Part shown: positions 58,680-64,000 of the stretch, in pieces
Layout: each line of letters begins with the position of its first letter
Position numbering within the stretch: position 1 is the first letter of the stretch
Assembly: GCF_012979535.1 (NCBI RefSeq)
Contig: NZ_CP053015.1
Coordinates: 248,001 to 312,000 of the forward strand
Length of the DNA: 64,000 bases
Direction: 5' to 3'
Origin: Sphingomonas lacunae
Lineage (GTDB): Bacteria > Pseudomonadota > Alphaproteobacteria > Sphingomonadales > Sphingomonadaceae
The notes under the pieces: model-generated
The model's input: the letters and a program-made list of their open reading frames with translations, nothing else
Told to the model about the DNA's origin: nothing
The model's database searches: none
Made by a program: the position numbers and the translations under genes

Positions 58680-58710
58680 GGGCGGTGGCAAGAAACTATT
58701 GCCGCCGCCC
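58680..58710 (-). terminator. Strong hairpin with U-run on the minus strand
   Basis: GGGCGGTGGCAA and TTGCCGCCGCCC pair (one G-U pair) around a 7-base loop. The T-run is on the minus-strand side (plus-strand AAAAAG in front), so the terminator orientation is leftward, although the genes on both sides run rightward. It lies between the second dehydrogenase and the MFS gene. Confidence 0.55.
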
Positions 58711-58750
58711 TGCTTGCGGCTGAACGCGGAGGGGACCAAGGCACTGCGCA

Positions 58751-60049
58751 ATGGCTGAGGGCGATCAACAGGGGATGGCGGAACGCGAGGCGGCATTTGC
58801 CGCCGAGATGGAGCGCAACCTCAAGCGCAACATTATCGCCAATTTCCTGCACGGCATGCTGGGCATGACCGGGTTTCGGATTGTCTATGCGCCAACCCTG
58901 ATCCCAGCCTGGTTGCAGATGATTTCAGGCAGCCCGCTGATTGTCGGGCTGGGCCAATCGCTGTTGCAGGTCGGCCTGTTTGCCTCCCCCCTGTCGAGCG
59001 CGGCGCTGATCGAGCATCGCAAGCGCATCATGCCCATGGCGATGCGGTTCGGTTCCCTGATGCGGTTGCAGGTACTGGGACTGGCGCTGGCGGGGTATTT
59101 CCTTGGCGGCTGGCTGCTGGTGACGCTGACCCTGTTGATGCTGTTGCTGCTCGGCGTGTTCAATGGGATGCAACGCGTCGCTTTCCAGATGTTGTTGTCC
59201 AAAGTCATCCCGATGGACCGACGCGGCCGGTTGCAGGCGTGGCGCAACGTCACCGGCGGTATCATTGCCGCTATTTTGTCGTGGGTCGCTGGTGAATGGC
59301 TGATTGACGGCAATGTCTGGGGCAATGGTTATGCCACGACATTCCTGATGGCCTTTGTTCTCACGAGTCTGGGGCTGGTGGCGCTGCAATGGGGTGTACG
59401 CGAGCCGGATTCTGTCTCTGTGCGGCCACAACTATCGCTGCGTGAGCGGATGCGCGACGTACCGGCGCTGATTGGCGACATCAATTACCGCTGGTTCCTG
59501 ATCGCCCAGGCCATGGCGATGGCCGGGCGGATTGCCGCGCCGTTTTACATATTGATTGCCGCCGACCACATGCCACTCGACGGGACCACCATCGGCCTGC
59601 TGAGTCTCGCCTTTCTGGGCGCTGACACATTGTCCAACCTGTTGTGGGGCTATTCGGGAGACAGGGCAGGTTATCGTGCCACCTTTATCGCATCGATGGT
59701 CTTTACACTGGCCGGGCTGACCCTGTTGGTGCTTTGGCCCACTCCCGCCGCGACCATTGCCGCCTTTTTCGCCTTTGGTATCGGCAGTTCAGGCTATCAG
59801 ATGAGCGCCCAGACGATGGTGCTGGAATTCGGTTCCCGCGAGGACCTGCCCATGCGGATTGCCCTGTCGACCACGGTTGAGGGTGGGGTTTCAGCCATCG
59901 CCCCGCTGATTGGTGGTGCCCTTCTCTATTGGGCCGGGGTTGGACCATTGGTGATCGCCGCATCCGTGCTGAACGTGGCAGCGTTGCTGGCGTTGCTGTT
60001 CAAGGTTGAAGAACCGCGCAGCCATGTGCCGCCTGTCTATGAAGATTGA
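58751..60049 (+). CDS. MFS transporter
   Basis: A major facilitator superfamily transporter of 432 residues with about twelve helices. The two six-helix halves meet near residue 225, and a basic/Asp loop (SKVIPMDRRGRLQAWRN) resembles the cytoplasmic loop between helices 4 and 5 or 2 and 3. The N-terminus is soluble for about 35 residues. It may import or export the substrate of the neighbouring acyl-CoA enzymes, which is inference from position only. It is 94 bp behind the second dehydrogenase and convergent with the tandem TetR gene. Confidence 0.87.
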   Translation: MAEGDQQGMAEREAAFAAEMERNLKRNIIANFLHGMLGMTGFRIVYAPTLIPAWLQMISGSPLIVGLGQSLLQVGLFASPLSSAALIEHRKRIMPMAMRFGSLMRLQVLGLALAGYFLGGWLLVTLTLLMLLLLGVFNGMQRVAFQMLLSKVIPMDRRGRLQAWRNVTGGIIAAILSWVAGEWLIDGNVWGNGYATTFLMAFVLTSLGLVALQWGVREPDSVSVRPQLSLRERMRDVPALIGDINYRWFLIAQAMAMAGRIAAPFYILIAADHMPLDGTTIGLLSLAFLGADTLSNLLWGYSGDRAGYRATFIASMVFTLAGLTLLVLWPTPAATIAAFFAFGIGSSGYQMSAQTMVLEFGSREDLPMRIALSTTVEGGVSAIAPLIGGALLYWAGVGPLVIAASVLNVAALLALLFKVEEPRSHVPPVYED

Positions 60050-60064
60050 CACCGACGCTGGCGT

Positions 60065-61303
60065 TCAATCATCGAAAAGGCCGTTGGCAAGCGTGGAGGC
60101 ATAGGCACCGATGGCGATGGCCGGCTCCATGCCGGCAGCCCAGCCGCGCAGTTCATAAGCCGAATTGATCGTACACATCAGCATCTGGCTGGCGATCATC
60201 GGGTCAACCGCACGGATCGACCCTTCGGTAATGCCATCGGCGATCATGCCGGCAAATCCGCGGGCGATCCTGTTGCTGCTGTCGATCACCCCGCCGCGGA
60301 ATTCAGACGGCAAAGCCTGAAGCGCGGTGGTGCGCAGCAAGGGCCCACGTTCGGAAAACTGGACATCAAGCAAGGTGGCAAAGGCGATAAGTAGGCGTTG
60401 CTGCCAATCCTGCCCTGCCCTTTCGGCCTGGCGCTGGGCACGGGTGACGGTGGCGAAGCTGCGGCGGAAACAGGCGAGGACCAGATCATCCTTGGCCTGG
60501 AGATGATGATAGAAGCTGCCCTTTGTCACATTGAGTTCGGAGGCGATGCGTTCGACAGAGGCACCGCGATAGCCGCGCTCGTTGATCAGCCGAGTCGCGG
60601 CCTGGAGGAATTTCTGTTGCGCCTGGCCAGCATCGTCATCGAGCGCGATGTCGAGGGGGACCGCAGCACCGTTGGCCACGCCATCAGGAATGAAGCCATG
60701 ATCGAACATCTGCATCATTCGGTCGAGGATGCGGGGAAAGTCATGGCGGCTGTAATCGCCCAGCCAGGCCGGGAGCCAATAGACATTTTCGAGGAGGACA
60801 TGGACACGGGCGACCAGCCGCGCCTTGTTGGCGGCATCCCCATCCGGCCCGAAGAAGCCCCGCACGCGACGCATGATCACGCGGTAACGGTCCGACAGGG
60901 TGACACGGACCGGATCATCCATGGTACGGATATCGGAGAGAACGGTAATCGGTCGCGCTTCACCGGCCCTGACCTTTGCCAACAGATCGATATTGAGTTC
61001 GAGATAGCGGCGAACACGTGACCGCGGGTCAGGCGCCCGGGCGGCTTCCTCCACCATCTCCTCTATCCGTTCGAGGGCGCGATGGTAGCAGGCGACGGCG
61101 AGATCATCGCGCCGCTTGAAATAGTAAGTGACGCTGGCGGTGTTGAGGCCGACCGCCTCAGCGACGGCCGCGAGGGTCATCCCCGCCGTGCCCTTTTCGT
61201 TGATCAGCGCCGAGGCAGCGTCGAGCACCAGCTGCTTTTTTTCCTGAAAGCGGCGGGTTTCGCGGGCCGCACCGGAGGCATCAGAAGTGGCGAGCCTGAC
61301 CAT
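60065..61303 (-). CDS. Tandem TetR-family regulator (two TetR units in one chain)
   Basis: A 412-residue protein made of two complete TetR-type units. The first HTH (about residues 40-66) is TLAAVAEAVGLNTASVTYYFKRRDDL, followed by a ligand-binding-like helical region to about 200. The second HTH (about 245-270) is SVERIASELNVTKGSFYHHLQAKDDL with its own helical C-terminus. Ordinary TetR proteins are about 200 residues, so this one is a covalent double. It starts at the stop of the acyl-CoA synthetase gene (TGATG overlap), so it is co-transcribed with the enzyme. It probably represses this acyl-CoA cluster. Confidence 0.92.
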   Translation of the reverse strand: MVRLATSDASGAARETRRFQEKKQLVLDAASALINEKGTAGMTLAAVAEAVGLNTASVTYYFKRRDDLAVACYHRALERIEEMVEEAARAPDPRSRVRRYLELNIDLLAKVRAGEARPITVLSDIRTMDDPVRVTLSDRYRVIMRRVRGFFGPDGDAANKARLVARVHVLLENVYWLPAWLGDYSRHDFPRILDRMMQMFDHGFIPDGVANGAAVPLDIALDDDAGQAQQKFLQAATRLINERGYRGASVERIASELNVTKGSFYHHLQAKDDLVLACFRRSFATVTRAQRQAERAGQDWQQRLLIAFATLLDVQFSERGPLLRTTALQALPSEFRGGVIDSSNRIARGFAGMIADGITEGSIRAVDPMIASQMLMCTINSAYELRGWAAGMEPAIAIGAYASTLANGLFDD

Positions 61304-63051
61304 CAGGCGAACAGCGCCTTCAATTCGCGCTTGAGGATTTTGCCCTGGGCATTGCGCGGCAGGGTCTCATCGCAGAAGATGATCCGTACCGGTACCTTGA
61401 AGGCAGCGAGGCGAGCGCGGACCCAGTCGCGCAATTCCTCCTCGGTCGCGGTGGTGCCCGGTGCGAGGTGGACGACAGCGGCGGGCTCCTCTCCCAAGGT
61501 GCGGTGGGGAATGCCGACAAGCGCAGCGTCCATCACTGCAGGATGATCGTAGAGGACATTTTCGACCTCGGTCGAATAGATATTCTCCCCGCCGCGGATG
61601 ATGATGTCCTTGGCGCGATCGAGAATGAAGAGGAAGCCTTCCTCATCGATTTTGGCGAGGTCCCCGGTGCGGACCCAGCCATCGACAAAGGTTTCGGCGG
61701 TGGCTTCGGGCTTGTTCCAATAGCCGGCGACGATCATCGGCCCGCGTGCCCAGAGTTCGCCAATGCTGCCGCGCGGAAGGACGGTGACGCCATCCTCGGC
61801 GCGGATTTCGAGATCGGCGACCGCAACCGCTGGGCCGGCACTGGTCGGGCGGTTGAGATAATCCTCGCCCGAATGGGTGGTGACGGTGGCTGAAGTCTCG
61901 GTCATCCCCCAGCCATTGCCGGGCTGTGCGCCGAATGTGTCGCGGATCTGCCGCACCAGTTCAGGCGCGGAGGGCGCGCCGCCGTAGCCAATGGTTTCGA
62001 GGCTGGAGAGATCATATTTCTCGCGGTCGGGATGTTCGAGCAATTGCCAGGCGATGGTCGGGACGCCGCCGGTGGCGTTGACCCGCTCCCGCTCGATCAA
62101 CTGCATCGCCTTTACCACATCCCATTTGTGCATGAGGATGATGCGATGACCGGCGAACAGCACGCCCATCAGCGTCGCGCTGCACGCGGTGGCGTGGAAC
62201 AGCGGGATGACGGTGAGCATCGTCTTGCGTTGCGGCGCGGGCAGTGCCTCTCCCTTGCGCAGGACGGCGCGGGCAGCCGCATAGGCGCTCGACAGGATGT
62301 TGGTGAGGAGGTTGCGGTGGGTGCCGAGCGCGCCCTTGGGTCGGCCGGTGGTGCCGCTGGTGTAGAGGATGGTCGCCGGATCATCAGGCGCGATGTCGGC
62401 TGGCGGCAGGTCGGTATCGGGCAGGCTGGCCCAATCGGCGGTGGTGCCGATGATGGCTTCGAGCGGGCGGGCACCAAAGCCGGGCTCGCCGGGGTGGCGG
62501 GCGACGAGGATGTGGGCGAGCGCCGGGGCCTCGGTGAGGTGCGGGCCAATGAGGTCGAGCCGTTCGGGATCGCAGATGAGCAGCTTTGCTCCCGAATCGC
62601 TGAGGCCATAGGCAAGCTCGTCGCCGGTCCACCAGGCGTTGAGCGGCACGGCAATCGCGCCGAGCACGGTGGCGGCGAAAAAGGCGACCGGCCATTCGGG
62701 GAGGTTGCGCATGGCGATGGCGACCCGGTCCCCCTTGGTCACGCCGAGCAGCGTCAGTTCGCCGGCAAGCGCGGCCACTGCCCGGAACCAGGATTCGAAA
62801 CTGATGCGCTCGCCCTCATATTGGAGGAATTCGAGGTCGCCGTGGGTGCGGGCGTGGCGTGCGAGATGGGCAAGCGACGGTAGCGCATTCTTCCATACGC
62901 GGGTGGGGATGCCGCGGATGGTGGCGACATCCATCTCGAACGGGGCACCAGGCGCACAGAGCAGGCGTTCCACTTCGCTGACCGACATGGCGGGCCAGCC
63001 GGGGGGCGGGCCGTTCTCGGCAGCGGGGGCGAGCACAGTCTCTTGCGTCAT
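61303..63051 (-). CDS. Acyl-CoA synthetase (AMP-forming)
   Basis: A class I adenylate-forming ligase of about 582 residues that activates a carboxylic acid to its CoA ester. The A3 motif ILYTSGTTGRPKGAL, A5 GWGMTETSATVTTHSG, the A7 region WVRTGDLAKIDEEGF, A8 ILDRAKDIIIRGGENIYSTEVE and the catalytic Lys in the C-terminal LPRNAQGKILKRELK are all present. Three ATGs stand in a row; the last, at 63051, has the best spacing to the GGGAG box. It diverges from tesB and is coupled to the tandem TetR gene. Substrate class unknown, probably a medium or cyclic acid. Confidence 0.93.
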   Translation of the reverse strand: MTQETVLAPAAENGPPPGWPAMSVSEVERLLCAPGAPFEMDVATIRGIPTRVWKNALPSLAHLARHARTHGDLEFLQYEGERISFESWFRAVAALAGELTLLGVTKGDRVAIAMRNLPEWPVAFFAATVLGAIAVPLNAWWTGDELAYGLSDSGAKLLICDPERLDLIGPHLTEAPALAHILVARHPGEPGFGARPLEAIIGTTADWASLPDTDLPPADIAPDDPATILYTSGTTGRPKGALGTHRNLLTNILSSAYAAARAVLRKGEALPAPQRKTMLTVIPLFHATACSATLMGVLFAGHRIILMHKWDVVKAMQLIERERVNATGGVPTIAWQLLEHPDREKYDLSSLETIGYGGAPSAPELVRQIRDTFGAQPGNGWGMTETSATVTTHSGEDYLNRPTSAGPAVAVADLEIRAEDGVTVLPRGSIGELWARGPMIVAGYWNKPEATAETFVDGWVRTGDLAKIDEEGFLFILDRAKDIIIRGGENIYSTEVENVLYDHPAVMDAALVGIPHRTLGEEPAAVVHLAPGTTATEEELRDWVRARLAAFKVPVRIIFCDETLPRNAQGKILKRELKALFA

Positions 63052-63131
63052 CATCATCTCCCGAACGGTGCCGACCTGTGTCGGGCGGTCACCGATTCTG
63101 TCCGGCAGGACAGGCAGGTCGAGAGGCTAGC

Positions 63132-63169
63132 GCGATTAACCTCGCTGATGCGAGAAAATTCTTAATCGC
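63132..63169. promoter_or_regulatory. Nested palindrome between acyl-CoA synthetase and tesB
   Basis: GCGATTAA (63132-63139) and TTAATCGC (63162-63169) form outer arms; CTCGC-TGAT-GCGAG (63041+100 offset: 63141-63154) forms an inner palindrome. It lies in the 190 bp between divergent genes, a natural place for an operator of the tandem TetR protein. It could control both directions. Confidence 0.55.
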
Positions 63170-63241
63170 AGTATGGTGATTGCGAAGCAGGCGGTTATGC
63201 GGCAGTGCAGCATTCCCTCCCAACCGCAAGGACAAGCCGCG

Positions 63242-64000
63242 ATGACCACCGACGAACAGCCCGCCGAAACCATCGAAGGCCGCGTCGAGCAGTTGCTGCG
63301 GCTGCTCGATCTGACGCCCAAGGGCGAGCTGCTGTTCACCGGTTCACGCCAGCCGGGCGGTCAGGGCCGGGTGTTCGGCGGACAGGTGATCGCGCAGGGG
63401 CTGATGGCGGCGATGAAGGATGTCGAGCCGTCACGCCATCTCCATTCGCTGCACTGCTATTTCATGCGCGCGGGCGATGAGTCGCAGGAAATCGACTATC
63501 AGGTGCGGCAGGATTTTGACGGTGGCAGTTTCTCGACCCGGCGGATCATCGCGCTGCAATCCGAGCGGCCGATCCTGACGATGACCGCATCGTTCCACAA
63601 GCTGGAGGAAGGGTTCCACCATCAGGAGCCGATGCCCAATGTCCCCGGCCCCGACGTGCTGATGACCGAACAGGAGCGGATCGCGCAGGAGACCGACCCG
63701 CAAAGCGCGGCGCTGCTCAACCGGTTCCAGGCAATGCGACCGATCGAGGTGCGGCCGATCGAGCGGCGGTCGATCGCGCGGCCCGAACCGCAGCAGCCCT
63801 TTGCCCATTGCTGGATGCGGCTGGGCGCGCCGATTGGCGATGACCTGAACCTGCACCGCGCCATCCTCGCCTATGCGTCGGACATGATGCTGCTCGGCAC
63901 CTGCGCGCTGCCACACGGGGTCAATTGGCAAGTGCCGGGGTTCATGAACGCCAGCCTCGACCACGCTGTGTGGTTCCACGACGATTTCCGCGTCGATGAC
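63242..64000 (+). CDS. tesB: Acyl-CoA thioesterase II (TesB), cut by the window end
   Basis: TesB-type acyl-CoA thioesterase, 253 residues visible of about 285; the 3' end lies beyond the window. Two hotdog folds: the first with RVFGGQVIAQGLMAAM and SLHCYFMRAGD, the second with ILAYASDMMLLGT (catalytic Asp) and NASLDHAVWFHDDFR. It hydrolyses acyl-CoA to free acid and CoA, acting against the synthetase on the opposite strand. AAGGAC precedes the ATG at a suitable distance. It may release acyl-CoA intermediates when the pathway stalls. Confidence 0.93.
   Translation, partial: MTTDEQPAETIEGRVEQLLRLLDLTPKGELLFTGSRQPGGQGRVFGGQVIAQGLMAAMKDVEPSRHLHSLHCYFMRAGDESQEIDYQVRQDFDGGSFSTRRIIALQSERPILTMTASFHKLEEGFHHQEPMPNVPGPDVLMTEQERIAQETDPQSAALLNRFQAMRPIEVRPIERRSIARPEPQQPFAHCWMRLGAPIGDDLNLHRAILAYASDMMLLGTCALPHGVNWQVPGFMNASLDHAVWFHDDFRVDD

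Overview
The window is a high-GC stretch of bacterial chromosome, almost certainly from a member of the Sphingomonadales (Alphaproteobacteria). The evidence is the gene set and order: bacterial COQ4, a methionine synthase split into two genes, xseB-ispA-coaD-cyclophilin-queA, sdhB-thioesterase-zapE-mdh-sucD-sucA-sucB-lpd, and interspersed palindromic repeats of types common in sphingomonads. Genus cannot be settled from sequence alone. The DNA reads mostly as core chromosome. No integrase, transposase, phage gene, CRISPR array, rRNA or tRNA was seen.

Layout. 1-6.5 kb: two SGNH hydrolases (left edge, probably a surface-polymer acylation locus), a SleB-type cell-wall hydrolase, an exported M20 peptidase and a flavin amine oxidase with a Tat/lipobox signal. 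6.5-10 kb: the leftward xseB-ispA-coaD-cyclophilin-queA group. 10-15.7 kb: small membrane proteins, purL, coq4, then bfd-bfr behind a candidate Fur box. 15.7-22.6 kb: a beta-helix protein and the methionine operon (ArsR-methyltransferase regulator, metF, metH N-part, metH C-part) with a perfect palindrome across its promoter. 22.8-24.8 kb: three small lipoproteins, two of them Ala-rich repeats, and a DJ-1/PfpI protein. 24.8-27.7 kb: rhomboid protease and groES-groEL with a CIRCE element. 27.7-36.5 kb: MATE transporter, acyltransferase, SppA, TRIC-like channel, DUF1275, DUF2314 and PepSY proteins, a toxin-antitoxin pair whose toxin looks frameshifted, and an SEDS-like membrane protein. 36.5-46.8 kb: leftward TCA-cycle block sdhB, thioesterase, zapE, mdh, sucD, sucA, sucB, lpd, lacking sdhCDA and sucC at the usual places. 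47.3-56.1 kb: polysaccharide cluster (flippase, three glycosyltransferases, a GT26-initiating-transferase fusion) and a hybrid histidine kinase. 56.3-64 kb: acyl-CoA catabolism (two acyl-CoA dehydrogenases, MFS transporter, tandem TetR regulator, acyl-CoA synthetase, TesB thioesterase cut by the right edge).

The methionine operon rebuilds methionine from homocysteine with folate one-carbon units, and its regulator probably senses the methylation cycle. The TCA block turns 2-oxoglutarate into succinate and malate into oxaloacetate. The 47-53 kb cluster carries initiation, extension and flipping steps for a cell-surface polysaccharide but no polymerase. The right-hand cluster looks like an activation, dehydrogenation and hydrolysis set for an unusual acyl substrate under a double TetR repressor. 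I found no convincing wholly new multi-gene system. The most interesting items are the self-overlapping regulator promoter, the GT26 fusion, the tandem TetR with its nested palindrome, the frameshifted toxin, and a 173-bp cruciform-like element inside the TCA operon.
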